This document shows positions 22,712-35,155 of a stretch of 64,000 nucleotides of DNA, piece by piece. The translations under genes were made by a program, and so were the position numbers. Below the pieces are notes generated by a model. It ran no database searches. It saw only the letters and a list, made by a program, of their open reading frames with translations, and had not been told where the DNA came from. Numbering within the stretch: the stretch's first letter is position 1; each line of letters opens with the position of its first letter. Source of the DNA: Eustoma russellianum (taxonomy: Eukaryota; Streptophyta; Magnoliopsida; Gentianales; Gentianaceae); contig AP025066.1 of NCBI GenBank assembly GCA_036186865.1, forward strand, positions 15,668,639-15,732,638, given 5' to 3'.

Positions 22712-23896
22712 ATGTCTCAGCAACGTAAAACATTGGGAAATAGTGGACAGGACGGGGACGAGCGTCAGGGGCAAGGGGCGGTGCCCCAAAACCTTTCGGA
22801 TACACTGGCCAATCTGACGACCTTAATAGCCCATCAGTAGACGCAGATGGCGCAACAGTACACGCAGATAGCACAACAACAGGCGCAGATCACCCAGATA
22901 CTTCAGCACACCCAGCAGCAACAGCAACAACAACCACCACCACCACCCCACTGCAGCAACGTTTACGATTCTATCACAAGGAGATGCAAAACTCCCGAAT
23001 ACCGATGTTCAGGGGTACCACTCGGCCTGAGGAAGCCGAGATTTGGCTCAAAAATATGACCAAACAGATAAGACTGATACAGGTACCTGTGAATCTGAAA
23101 GTGGAGGTGATGACCCCGTTCTTGGAAGGGGAAGCTGAGAGATGGTGGAATGGGGTGAAATGCAGGTTGACTCCACCGGTGACTTGGGAGCAGTTTGTGG
23201 AGGAGTATAAGAAGCACTATGTTCTGGGTAGTGCTATTCAGAGAAGGATGGCAGAATTCCAGATGTTGACACAAGAGTCCATGATAGTTGATCAGTACTC
23301 TGAGAAGTTTCACGAGCTGGGCCAGTATATGTCATGCATCATGGACAATGAAGAGGCCAAGATGCTAAAGTTCCATACAGGTTTGAGTTTTTGCATCCAA
23401 CAGGCGATTGTTTATGCACAGGCCATGACATTTGATAGATTACTGGAGGTATGTAGGCGTGTTGAGAGGAACTTGGATAGGGCTGCTGCACTGGAGAGAC
23501 TGAAGAGACCCCGTGAGGAGTTGCACGCGGGCAAATCAGGGAGATGGCTGAAAGTGCCTCGACGCCCTCAGTCTGGGCAACTGTTTCGACCAGAACGACA
23601 GCAGGGTGCAGTGAGTCAGGCACCGATGATTGAAGGACCTGTACCGACCGATGCGCAGCCAGTGAGAGCTGTGGCACCTGCCTCACAGTGTACATTGTGC
23701 AGACGCTTTCATCCAGGACAATGTTGGAAAGCTTAGAGGGTGTGCTATAATTGCGGGAAGCAAGGACATATAGCTAAGGAATGCTCTGCAGTGAACCCGC
23801 AGACTCAAGCACAACAGGGAGGACGAGGCCGGACCAATGCTCGGGTCCATGCTATGACGGATGCAGAGGTCGAGGAGTCGGGCGACGTGGTTACGG
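22712..23896 (+). pseudogene. Gypsy copy 1 Gag (interrupted)
   Basis: Starts MSQQRKTLGNSGQDGDERQG. An in-frame TAG at 22838 replaces the CAG of copy 2. A glutamine- and proline-rich linker follows (about 22900-22960), where one base is missing relative to copy 2. The retrotransposon gag domain runs over 22984-23700 (FRGTTRPEEAEIWLKN, ERWWNGVK, YYVLGSAIQRRMAEF-like stretch, YSEKFHELGQYM). A second TAG lies at 23734 just before the zinc knuckle CYNCGKQGHIAKEC. The exon ends at GTTACGG (23896) where an intron-like gap begins. Gag packages the RNA and builds the particle; this copy cannot do so without suppression of two stops. Confidence 0.92.
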
Positions 23897-23985
23897 GTAT
23901 GTTTATTTAAGTGCTTAATTTCGAAGTTGGATTAAATTCTAGTTGTTATTATTGCATGTTGGATACTAAACCTTGAACGTGGTAG
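23897..23985 (+). other. Intron-like gap between Gag and protease, copy 1
   Basis: The 89-bp segment starts GTATGTTT and ends GTGGTAG, with a branch-site match (GGATACTAAAC) about 20 bases before the end. Removing it joins VVTG to VILINKVPANVLFDSGAS in frame. Read through, it introduces a stop (ATTTAA) after four codons. The same gap is in copy 2 at 34225-34313. Confidence 0.7.
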
Positions 23986-26900
23986 GTGTAATTTTAATTA
24001 ACAAAGTGCCAGCAAATGTTCTGTTCGATAGTGGGGCGAGTCCCTCGTTTATAGAAAAGAGATTTGCCAAGAATCTGGATGTTCTCCCCGAATAGATTGA
24101 GACTTCATACCGTATACAAGCCGCTGGCGGCCAAGTACTCGTGTCCCATCATCACTACAAGGGATGTGAATTGGAGATTAACGATCTGTAGTTCTCTGCG
24201 ACCTTGATACCGATCCAAATGCACGATTTTGACGTTATTCTGGGCATGGAATTCTTGGCAAAGTATCATGCCAATATTGACTGCCGGCAACTCCAGGTCA
24301 GCATGAAGACACCTGAATTGGGGGAAACTACCTTCCAAGGGAACTCCAAATTGAAGAAGGCACCCCAGAAGATTTACCTGACTGCGACTCAGGCTTTTCA
24401 AGCACTAAGAAAAGGAAGAGAGGGATTTTTTGTTTTTACCATGGGTGCAGAGCAGGAGGTTCCACAGATTAACCAAATTCCCGTAGTAAAGGAATTTACA
24501 GACGTCTTCCCCGAGGAGCTACCAGGACTACCCCCAGAAAGAAAAGTGGAATTCGAGATCAATCTTGTACCTGGTGCTGAACCCATATCCAGGGCACCCT
24601 ACCGCATGGCTCCAGCAGAGCTCAAGGAGTTGAAGGAGCAGTTACAGGAACTGTTGGATCGTAAGTTTATCTGACCCAGTGTATCACCTTGGGGTGCTCT
24701 AGTCCTGTTCGTGAAGAAGAAGGATGGGAGCATGAGATTATGCATAGATTACCGGGAGCTCAATAAAATCACCATCAAGAACAAGTACCCATTACCTCGA
24801 ATTGAGGATCTCTTTGATCAGCTACGGGGGGCTAGAGTATTTTTCAAAATTGATTTGCGATCCGGTTATCACCAGTTGAGGATCAAATCAGGGGATACAG
24901 CCAAGACCGCCTTCCGAACACGTTATAGCCACTACGATTTCCTAGTCATACCTTTTGGACTAACCAACGCCCCAGCCGCCTTTATAGATCTAATGAACAC
25001 AGTATTTCGGAAACAATTGGATAAGTTCATGGTCGTGTTCATTGATGATATTCTGGTATACTCCCCTGACGAAGAGACACGCGCTGAGCATTTGAAGGAG
25101 GTTCTAGAGACCCTTCCGACAAGCAAATTGTACGCCAAGTTCAGTAAATGTGAGTTTTGGTTGAAAAGCGTAGCCTTTTGGGTCATGTGGTCTCCGAAGT
25201 AGGGATTTATGTGGATCCAAAGAAAGTAGAGGCGATCACCGAGTGGCCTAGACCCACTAATGTGACTGAAGTAAGGAGCTTTCTCGGACTAGCGGGATAC
25301 TACAGGAAGTTTGTTGAGGGCTTCTCATCTATTGCAGTACCTCTGAGCCGATTGACGCAGAAGAAGTCAAAGTTTGAATGGACCGCCGAGTGCGAGCAGA
25401 GCTTCGCCGAACTAACAAGGAGACTGACCACAACCCCTGTTCTTGCTCAGCCCTCCGCGTCGGAAGGGTTTGTCATTTATAGTGACGCTTCTAAGAATGG
25501 GCTAGGTAAATGTATATAATTTCAAGTTGATTTTGTATACAATTAAAGATGTGGTCTAACAATACGCAAAACGGCAAGGTCACTGCGTATGCTTCAAGAC
25601 AGCTAAAGCCCTATGAACAGAACTATCCGACTCACGATCTAGAACTAGCAGAGGTGGTGTTCGCACTGAAAATCTGGCGCCACTATTTATATGGAGTGAA
25701 GTGCGAGGTGTTCACTGATCATAAAAGCCTTAAGTATCTGTTCACGCAAAAGGAGTTGAACATGCGCCAAAGGAGATGGTTAGAGTTATTGAAAGATTAT
25801 GATTTGACCATCAGCTATCATCCAGGGAAGGCCAATCGAGTTGCTGATGCCTTAAGTAGGAAAACGAGCCATGCACAGCAGGCTACTCTAGAAAAGGAAA
25901 TGGCAGAATTTGATTTGGATCTTGTGGATTCTACTGCAGATATTCTGGCAACGCTAATTATCACTCCAACCTTGGTAGATCAGATTAAGGAAGCATAGAA
26001 GAACGATGTGGCAATTAGAGAAACACGAGAAAGAATGCTAACCAGCCAGGTAGATGGATTTCAGGTTCATGATGACGGTAGTATGTGGTACCAAGGAAGG
26101 TTGTGCGTACCGGATACGGAGGAACTCAGAGGGGAGTTGTTGAAAGAGGCACATAATTCGAAACTGTCTATTCACCCTGGTGCTATGAAAATGTACAATG
26201 ATCTGAAAAGACATTATTGGTGGAATGGCATGAAGAGGCACATTGCTGAGTTTGTGGAAAGGTGTCTTGTTTGCCAACAAGTTAAGGCAGAACATCAAAG
26301 ACCGGGTGGGCTGATGCGACCTCTAGAGATACCCGAATGGAAGTGGGAGCATGTGACCATGGACTTTGTGGTTGGGCTTCCGAAGACAACAAATGGGAAT
26401 GATGTGATATGGGTAATCGTGGATCGATTGACTAACTCTGCTCATTTCTTACCTATCCCTACCGGACTTACTATGGAGAGGTTGGTAACTATGCACATCA
26501 ACAATATTGTTTGCATTCATGGAGTGCCAGTCAGCATAGTATCTGATCGTGATCCGAAGTTTACATCTCAGTTCTGGGCAGCCTATCAGAAGAAAATGGG
26601 GACTGAGTTACGGTTGAGCACTGCTTTTCACCCCCAGACCGATGGTCAATCTGAGAGGACCATTCAGACTCTGGAGGACATGTTGAGGGCGTGTGCGTTG
26701 GATTTCAAGGGGAACTGGGACCGCATTCTTAAGTTGATAGAGTTTTCCTACAACAATAGTCATCACAGTGCCATAGGCATGGCACCATTCGAGGCTTTGT
26801 ATGGACGTAAATGTAGGTCACCTATTCACTGGGACGAGGTTGGCGAGCGTGTGTTGACGGCTCCAGAGATAATTGAGCAAACTAAAGAAAAGGTGAAACT

Positions 26901-27399
26901 GATTCACGAACGTCTTAAGACGGCTCAGGATAGAAGCAAGAGTTGGGCCGACATGAAGAGACGGCCTTTGGAGTTCGAAGAAGGAGAAAAGGTCTACCTT
27001 AAAGTATCACCCATGAAAGGTGTGACGCGCTTTGGAGTTAAAGGAAAGTTGAAGCCTCGTTATATTAGACCTTATGAGATACTCGAGAGGGTTGGAGATT
27101 TGGCCTACAGACTAGCGTTACCCCCGATGCTGGCTTAGGTGCATAACGTATTTCACGTCTCACAGTTGAGGAGGTACGTATCCGACTCAAGTCATGTATT
27201 AGACGCTCAGCCACTTAAGATCAAGCCCGATGCTTCCTATGAAGAGGTACCGATCAGAATTTTGGACCGGAAGGATCAGGAGCTGAGAAGAAGGATTATT
27301 CCCTGTGTCAAAGTTCAATGGAGCAATCATCGAGAGAATGAAGCGACATGGGAGCTAGAAGAGAAAATGCGCGACCGTTATCCCCACCTCTTTGAGTAA
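23986..27399 (+). pseudogene. Gypsy copy 1 Pol (protease, RT, RNase H, integrase, chromodomain; interrupted)
   Basis: Protease: FDSGASPSFI (about 24020-24060), with in-frame TAG codons at 24093 and 24189, then DFDVILGMEFLAKYHANIDC. Reverse transcriptase: LPPERKVEFEINLVPG, a TGA at about 24672, RLCIDYRELNKITIKNKYPL, DLRSGYHQLRI and FIDDILVYS. RNase H: FVIYSDASKNGLG (25470), an intron-like gap whose 3' splice site is lost, then EVFTDHKSLKYLF. Integrase: His-Cys zinc region HPGAMKMYNDLKRHYWW...CLVCQQVK, catalytic blocks TMDFVVGLP, SDRDPKFTSQFW and FHPQTDGQSERTIQ. The C-terminus has IIPCVKVQW and ATWELEEKMRDRYPHLF, the chromodomain-like ending that guides integration into chromatin. TAG also at 27136. 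Non-functional as it stands. Confidence 0.94.
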
Positions 27400-27447
27400 G
27401 GTACGGGGCAAGTTTCGGGGTCGAAACTTTTTGTAAAGGGGGTAGGA

Positions 27448-29381
27448 TGTTATATCCGTGTTAGAAAAGAAAAGAAAGAAAAAGATAAATAATAAATAAA
27501 TAAAACATTTAATTTAACTAAATCCTATCCTAACCCATTTAATTTACCCTATCTTCTCCCCACAATTTTTCCTTTTAAGTTTGACAAACCCTAATTCCCC
27601 TCCCCCTCTCTATCAAAAACAGCGGTTTTCCCTTCCCCCATCAAATTTTCGGCCATAGGAAGAAGAGAAAAGAGAGGTCTTTGATCCAAGGTTCAAGAGA
27701 AGGAAATCACAATGCTAACAAGATCACCACACTCTCGTGTATCTATCAATTCTCGTTAGGATCGAGGTAGGTGCATACTATTCATTCCCTCAAAACGGTA
27801 TGAAGATTACATAGGCAAAACGGTATTTTTATGTGTTGTTGCTCTTAATTCTTGATTCGATTATGATCTTGATCATGTGTTCCAGCGTATTTATTCTCTG
27901 TCCTTTGGTTCTTGACTCTATAGTGATCTTTTTGTTGCCTAAGTGTGTATGGAAATATGGGTGAGTGAGAATTGTGGGATGGTGTGGCTGAATGGATTTC
28001 AGAAATTGCAGAAAGGGAATCCTGAAATACGGTGATATCGATCGATCGATGTCTAGCAGGTGAGGAATCGATGTGCCTTAGATGGACGTCGATCGATCGA
28101 CGTCAGCTGAATGAGGGTTCGATGTGCCTCAGAAGGACATCGATCGATCGACGTCAGCTGGGTGAGGGTTCGATGTATCTCAGTTGGACGTCGATCGATC
28201 GACGTCAGGGGATGACATCCAACTGTTTTTTTCCTTTCTCTTGCATTCATGGCACGTGCATTTGCATGAGGTATACTGCGTCTATAGGGCGTGGGTACCG
28301 GGATGACATACTGTGTCTATAGGGCATGGGTGTCATGCGACATACTGCGTCTATAGGGCGTGGGTGTCCAAACGGTAAGTGGTGGTTAGCGACCATGATG
28401 CCGGGGTTCTCTTGAGGTATACTACGTCTATAGGGCGTGGGTACCGGGATGACATACTGTGTCTATAGGGCATGGGTGTCATGCAACATACTGCGTCCAT
28501 AGGGCGTGGGTGTCCAAACGGTAAGTGGTGGCTAGTGACCACGACGCCGGGTTTCTCTTGCATGAGGTATACTGCGTCTATAGGACGTGGGTGCCGGGAT
28601 GATATACTGTGTCTATAGGGCATGGGTGTCATGAGACATACTGCGTCTATAGGGCGGGGTGTCCAAACAGCAAGTGGTGGCTAGAGACCATGACGCTGGA
28701 TGTAGGACCCGGGAGCATGTATTGCATATATGTCTAGGAGCATATTGCTTGACATATTTTGGGTTGCGTGTGACACGATATTGAGCATGCATCACGTACT
28801 TGTGCATTTTATGTGGAGTGTTTTACTTTTCCGTATAAGCCTTGCTGTCTTGTCTTATGTGATTATGTGTCAATATCTTTTTGGGTATGTAAGCTTTGTA
28901 TTGTTTTGAGAGGCACCTACTGGGTGATTACCATCACTCACCCCCTACTATTCTAGGTGAAGCCGAGACGGAGTATGACTATATCTTCGTTGAGGATGGG
29001 TCCGATACCGTGGAATGGGCTGAGTGACTCGTAGCTACGATTGCAGCGAGCGTGGAGATGGACTGGTTATGATATTCTGAGAGTTGACATAGACATTTTA
29101 TTTTCAGCATTACTTTGAAAACAATTTCAGATTTTTTTTTAAACTTAGACATTTGACTTTGACTTGTAAGGCCTGTTCAGCCCAGTAATAATGTCGTTAT
29201 TTTCTTGAAGTTCGTTGAATTCAAATTAGTTTCGTGATTTATCGTTTCCGCAGAAATAAAAGAAAAACTTTCTATGTCAGCACTGACGTGTAACAGGTTG
29301 ATGTGACGCTTTGTATTCTCCTTACTGAGATACGGCGGGTACACCGTTACCGAGGATGGAGCTCGGAAGCGGGGCGCTACA
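27448..29381 (+). repeat. Gypsy copy 1, 3' LTR
   Basis: A 1934-bp LTR, nearly identical to 20515-22445. It has four ATCGATCG modules (28036-28207) and three 150-bp tandem units (28270-28690). Small differences from the 5' LTR include an extra ATCACTCACC stretch near 28930 that the 5' LTR lacks. Confidence 0.95.
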
Positions 29382-29386
29382 CAACG

Positions 29387-29411
29387 TTGGGGTGATAAAT
29401 GCAATTTTCTC
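29387..29411 (-). repeat. Pack-MULE terminal inverted repeat, right (outer 25 bp)
   Basis: TTGGGGTGATAAATGCAATT followed by TTCTC, the reverse complement of the left end with three or so mismatches. It is followed by the target duplication at 29412-29421. Confidence 0.85.
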
Positions 29412-29421
29412 AATATCTTAT

Positions 29422-30468
29422 TTAGAATATGGGTGGTGACAAAGTCATTGTTCAAAATACTGATGCTTCATAATAGTGCCAATGTGGCTAGTGTAGTTAG
29501 TTACTCTATACTTCCTCTATATGTTGATGTCTTACACTGATGCTTGATTTACACCCAAAAAAAATTAAATAAAAAAATTATTATAGCCTACCACAACACA
29601 GTAGAATGAAGTTATTGGCTTAAACAGTTGGAGGGTCAATAAAACAATTCTTCTAGAAATATATTGGGATCAGAAAAGTTTTCCAACAGCATATGATTTA
29701 CCTGCTTCCATCCAAACGCACTTAACATTTTGTTTTTATCTATTTCGTTAATCATAAAGCTTACCCAACTTTTATAGCATACCCTTTTATGTTAGGTGGA
29801 TCTTTTTCGTTTTGGAGCAACTCGAAACTACAACCTCCTTCACTAATGCAATTCTTTTTCACTTCACGTTTTTAATTTGCATCTATGCCTATTTTATCAT
29901 TCTCTATTCTAATTTTGCCTTTCTTTGAATATGATTTTATATGCTAACTGACGTCTTTATTCCGGAAAAGACGCTTCATTTTTACAGTATTTCTTTTTGG
30001 TTCCAGTTAGTCATTGCTACGTGATAAGTAAACATAGTAGAAATTTGACTAGTAACCGTGGCATTGTTAATATTGACTATTTGTTTTTGGGGGAAAAAAG
30101 AAAAAGGCTCAAGTATGTTTCTGATACACACGAATTAAAATATCAGAACGTTATCAAAAAAGAAAATGAACGTTATCAAGGGAAGTAAACTAGAACTTTT
30201 AGTTGTTTACCACAGCATAACCTAATAAAACTATATATCCAGGAAAAAAAAATACAACTATAGCACCCAAATCTAAATTAATATGAGTTAGTGAGAAAAT
30301 ACCCAACCAATGTTTTCCGATTTCGTAAATTCAATATTACGTTACAATTCTCGTCCAAATGGGAATAAAGCTACTAATTATCCAAACTGCAAAACAACAT
30401 ACCTGATGGAATCATCAGGTGTGTCTACATATATACATATATAAATATATATTTGTGTATATATATAC

Positions 30469-30501
<33 letters not shown>

Positions 30502-30651
30502 GATACATATATATATATATAGATACATATATATATATATATAGAAACAAGGTATCTGTGTGTGTATATATGGTGACTAATGCAAGTGGATGCAAAATAT
30601 TAGCATACCCTTCCGGTTTATACTGAGTTATACATTGCGAGGTTGTTATCT
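29422..30651. other. Intergenic AT-rich stretch with microsatellite
   Basis: No gene or repeat family is recognised. A long ATATAC/ATATAT microsatellite fills about 30420-30545. This is the flank between the Pack-MULE footprint and gypsy copy 2. Confidence 0.6.
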
Positions 30652-30656
30652 ATTAT

Positions 30657-32766
30657 TGTTATATCCGTGGAAAACAAAAAAAAAAGAAAAAAAGAAAATA
30701 ATAAATAAAATAATTGACTTAATTAAGTCCTATTAATTTTCTCCTAAATTTCCTCTACCATCATCCCATACTTATCTTCCCTCAATCCCTCCTTAAAATC
30801 AAAATTAACCCTAATCCCCCCCCCCCTCTCTCTAGAAACGGCAGCCTTCCCCTCCCCTTCTCCCCATTAAAATTTCGGCCAAGAGGAAAAGAAAAGAGAA
30901 GCAAAAGAATCTTTGATCCAAGGCTTCAAGAGGAGGAGATAACAGCCCTAACAAGATCACCACCATCTCCCGCGTATATCCATTCTTGCTAGGATCGAGG
31001 TAGGTGCATACTATTTATTCCCTCAAAACGGTATGAAGATTGCATAGGCATAACGGTATTTCTATATGTTTTTCTCTTGATTCTTGATTCAATTATGATC
31101 TTATTCATATGTTCCAACGTGTTTATTCTCTGTTCTTTAATTCTTGATTTTATAGTGATCTTGTTGTTGCCTAAGTGTGTATGGAAATATGGGTGAGTGG
31201 GAATTGTGGGATGGTGTAGCTGGATGGATTTCAGAAATTGCAGAAAGGGAATCCTGAAATACGATGACATCGATCGATCGATGTCCAGCAGGTGAGGGAT
31301 CGATGTGCCTCAGATGGACATCGATCGATCGACGTCAACAGGTGAGGGATCGATGTGCCTCAGATGGACATCAATCGATCGACGTCAGCTGGGTGAGGGT
31401 TCGATGTATCTCAATTGGACGTCGATCGATCGACGTCAGGGGATGACATCCAACTGTTTTTTTCCTTTCTCTTGCATTCATGGCACGTGCATTTGCATGA
31501 GGTATACTGCGTCTATAGGGCGTGGGTACCGGGATGACATACTGTGTCTATAGGGCATGGGTGTCATGCGACATACTGCGTCTATAGGGCGTGGGTGTCC
31601 AAACGGTAAGTGGCGGTTAGTGACCATGATGCCGGGGTTCTCTTGAGGTATACCGCGTCTATAGGGCATGGGTACCGGGATGACATACTGTGTCTATAGG
31701 GCATAGGTGTCATGCGACATACTGCGTCTATAGGGCGTGGGTGTCCAAACGGTAAGTGGTGGCTAGTGACCACGACGCCGGGGTTCTCTTGCATGAGGTA
31801 TACTGCGTCTATAGGGCGTGGGTGCTGGGATGATATACTGTGTCTATAGGGCATGGGTGTCATGCGACATACTGCGTCTATAGGGCGTGGGTATCCAAAC
31901 GGTAAGTGGTGGCTAGTGACCACAACACCAGGGTTCTCTTGCATGAGGTATACTGCGTCTATAGGGCGTGGGTGCCGGGATGATATACTGTGTCTATAGG
32001 ACATGGGTGTCATGAGACATACTACGTCTATAGGGCGTGGGTTTCCAAACAGCAAGTGGTGGCTAGAGATCATGACGCTGGATTTAGGACCCGAGAGCAT
32101 GCATTGCATATAGGTCTAGGAGCATATTACCTGACACATTTCTAGTTGCGTGTGACACGTTATTTGAGCATGCATCACGTACTTGCGCATTTTATGTGGA
32201 GTGTTTTACTTTTCTGTATAAGCCATGCTATCTTGTCTTATGTGATGATGTGTCAATATCTTTTTGGGTATGTAACCTTTGTATTGTTTTGAGAGGCACC
32301 TACTGGATGATTACCATCACTCACCCCCTACTATTCTAGGTGAAGCCGAGACGGAGTATGACTATATCTTCGTTGAGGATGGGTCTGATACCGTGGAATG
32401 GGTTGAGTGACTCGTAGCTACAATTGCAGCGAGCGTGGAGATGGACTGGTTATGATATTCTGAGGGTTGACATAGACATTTTATTTTCAGCATTACTTCG
32501 AAAACAATTTCAGATTTTTTTTTTAAAACTTAGACATTTGACTTTGACTTGTAAGGCCTAGTCAGCCTAGTAATAATGTCGTTATTTTCTTGAAGTTCGT
32601 TGAATTCAAATTAGTGTCGTGATTTATCGTTTTCGCAGAAATAAAAGAAAAACTTTCTATGTCAGCACTGACGTGTAACAGGTTGATGTGACGCTTTGTA
32701 TTCTCCTTAGTGAGATACCGCGGGTGCACCGTTACCGAGGATGGAGCTCGGGAGCGGGGCGCTACA
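30657..32766 (+). repeat. Gypsy copy 2, 5' LTR
   Basis: A 2110-bp LTR with four ATCGATCG modules (31268-31435) and four 150-bp tandem units (31501-32060). Confidence 0.95.
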
Positions 32767-32768
32767 GA

Positions 32769-32780
32769 TGGTATCAGAGC
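32769..32780 (+). promoter_or_regulatory. Gypsy copy 2 primer-binding site
   Basis: TGGTATCAGAGC two bases inside the LTR. Confidence 0.93.
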
Positions 32781-33030
32781 CCAGGCTTCAGATACGCCTC
32801 GGGAACGTGAAGATTAGTTAATCACCCCTAGGATAAGTGATGATCTGTTTTCAAATGATTTTTAACTTAAATAAAACGAATTAGACATAAGCTATGACTG
32901 GGGTTTCGGGTGGTGAGTGCCGTTAGTAAGTATACGTGATAGGCTACCCTTTTTGCCCTCCACTCTTGTACCTCTTTACGATACTCTTAAGTCAAATTTT
33001 GTCTAACATGTTTTAAATCGTTTACAGACA

Positions 33031-34224
33031 ATGCATCCGCGACGTGAAACATCGGGAAATAGTGGACAGGACAGAGACGAGCGTCAGGGGCAACGGGCGA
33101 TTCCACAAAACCTTGCAGATACACTGGCCAATCTGACGGCCTTAATAGCCCATCAGCAGACGCAGATGGCGCAACAGTACACGCAGATGGCACAACAACA
33201 GGCGCAGATCGCCCAGATACTTCAGCACACCCAGCAGCAACAGCAACAACAACCACCACCACCACCCCCACCGCAGCAAGGTTTACGATTCTATTACAGG
33301 GAGATGCAAAACTCCCAAATACCGATGTTCAGGGGTACCACTCGGCCTGAGGAAGCCGAGATTTGGCTCAAAAATATAACCGAACAGATAAGACTGATAC
33401 AGGTACCTGCGAATCTAAAAGTGGAGGTGACGACCCCGTTCTTGAAAGGGGAAGCTGAGAGATGGTGGAATGGGTGAAACGCAGGTTGACTCCATCGGTG
33501 ACTTGGGAACAGTTTGTGGAGGAGTATAAGAAGCACTATGTTCTAGGTAGTGCTATTCAGAGAAGGATGGCAGAATTTCAGATGTTGACACAAGGGTCCA
33601 TGACAGTTGATCAGTACTCTGAGAAGTTTCACGAGCTGGGCCAGTATATGTCATGCATCATGGACAATGAAGAGGCCAAGATGCTAAAGTTCCATACATG
33701 TTTGAGTTTTCACATCCAACAGGCGATTGTTTGTGCAGAGGCCACGATATTTGAGGGATTACTGGAGGTATGTAGGCGTGTTGAGAGGAACTTGGATAGG
33801 GCTGCTGCACTGGAGAGACTGAAGAGACCCCGTGAGGAGTTGCACGCGGGCAAATCGGGAAGATGGCTGAAAGTGCCTCGACGCCCTCAGTCTGGGCAAC
33901 CGTTCCGACCAGAACGACAGCCGGGTGCAGTGAGTCAGGAACCGATGATTGAAGGACCTGTACCGACCGATGCGCAACCAGTGAGAGCTGTGGCACCTGC
34001 CTCACAGTGTACACTGTGCGGACGCTTTCATCCGGGACAATGTTGAAAAGCTCAGAGGGTGTGCTATAATTGCGGGAAGCAAGGACATATAGCTAAGGAA
34101 TGCTCTACACCGACTCAGGTGAACCCACAGACTCAAGCACAGCAGGGAGGACGAGGCCGGACCAATGCTCGGGTCCACGCTATGACGGATGCAGAGGTCG
34201 AAGAGTCGGGCGACGTGGTTACGG
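33031..34224 (+). pseudogene. Gypsy copy 2 Gag (interrupted)
   Basis: Starts MHPRRETSGNSGQDRDERQG and runs open through the Gln/Pro-rich linker to 33477. There one G is missing (GGAATGGGTG here, GGAATGGGGTG in copy 1), shifting the frame to 33462-34046. A TGA at 34044 replaces the TGG of copy 1 just before the zinc knuckle CYNCGKQGHIAKEC. The damage differs from that in copy 1, so these lesions arose after the two copies separated. The exon ends at 34224. Confidence 0.92.
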
Positions 34225-34313
34225 GTATGTTTATTTAAGTGCTTAATTTCGAAGTTGGATTAAATTCTAGTTGTTATTATTGCATGTTGGATACTAAACC
34301 TTGAACGTGGTAG
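34225..34313 (+). other. Intron-like gap between Gag and protease, copy 2
   Basis: 89 bp, GTATGTTT...GTGGTAG with ATACTAAAC branch-like site. Same position and nearly the same sequence as 23897-23985. Confidence 0.7.
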
Positions 34314-35155
34314 GTGTAATTTTAATTAACAAAGTGTCAGCAAATGTTCTGTTCGATAGTGGGGCGAGTCGCTCGTTTATAGAAAAGAGATTTGCCAAGA
34401 ATCTGGATGTTCTCCCCGAATAGATTGAGACTCCATACCGTATACAAGCCGCTGGCGGCCAAGTACTCGTGTCCCATCATCACTACAAGGGATGTGAATT
34501 GGAGATTAACGATCTGTAGTTCTCTGCGACCTTGATACCGATCCAAATGCACGATTTTGACGTTATTCTGGGCATGGACTTCTTGGCAAAGTATCATGCC
34601 AATATTGACTGCCGGCAACTCCAGGTCAGCATGAAGACACCTGAATTGGGGGAAACTACCTTCCAAGGGAACTCCAAATCAAAGAAGGCACCCCAGAAGA
34701 TTTACCTGACTGCGACTCAGGCTTTTCGAGCACTAAGAAAAGGAAGAGAGGGATTTTTTGTTTTTACCATGGGTGCCGAGCAGGAGGTTCTGCAGATCGA
34801 CCAAATTCCCGTAGTAAAGGAATTTACAGACGTCTTCCCCGAGGAGCTACCAGGACTACCCCCAGAAAGAAAAGTGGAATTCGAGATCAATCTTGTACCC
34901 GGTGCTGAACCCATATCCAGGGCACCCTACCGCATGGCTCCAGCAGAGCTCAAGGAGTTGAAGGAGCAGTTACAAGAACTGCTGGATCGTAAGTTTATCC
35001 GACCTAGTGTATCACCCTGGGATGCTCTAGTCCTGTTCGTGAAGAAGAAGGATGGGAGCATGAGATTATGCATAAATTACCGGGAGCTCAATAAAATCAC
35101 CATCAAGAACAAGTATCCATTACCTCGAATCGAGGACCTCTTTGATCAGCTACGG

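Larger units (their letters stand above)
20515..29381 (+). mobile_element. Ty3/gypsy chromovirus-type retrotransposon, copy 1
   Basis: An 8867-bp element with target duplication CAACG on both sides. The LTRs are 20515-22445 and 27448-29381 (TGTTATATCCGTG...GGGCGCTACA). The primer-binding site TGGTATCAGAGC is at 22448-22459, two bases inside the LTR. A polypurine tract AAAGGGGGTAGGA ends at 27447. Domain order is Gag, protease, reverse transcriptase, RNase H, integrase, and a C-terminal chromodomain-like segment, as in the Tekay/Del chromovirus lineage. It sits in the right terminal repeat of the Pack-MULE. The coding region is interrupted by stops, a frameshift and intron-like gaps, listed separately. 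Confidence 0.95.
11524..29411 (-). mobile_element. Pack-MULE carrying three host gene fragments, split by two later retrotransposons
   Basis: The outer ends are inverted repeats of about 125 bp: 11524-11648 on the left; 20415-20514 continued at 29387-29411 on the right. A 10-bp target duplication with one mismatch lies outside them. Subtracting the copia element (12535-19766), the gypsy element (20515-29381) and one copy of each 5-bp duplication leaves about 1779 bp. That interior holds part of an oligopeptide-transporter gene fused to the 3' part of an HSP90 gene (minus) and a SAM synthetase fragment (plus). No transposase is present, so it would have depended on an autonomous Mutator-like element. 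Capture of host gene pieces between MULE ends is the defining trait of Pack-MULEs, known from rice and other plants. Terminal repeats, target duplication and several gene pieces together make the assignment strong. Confidence 0.88.
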
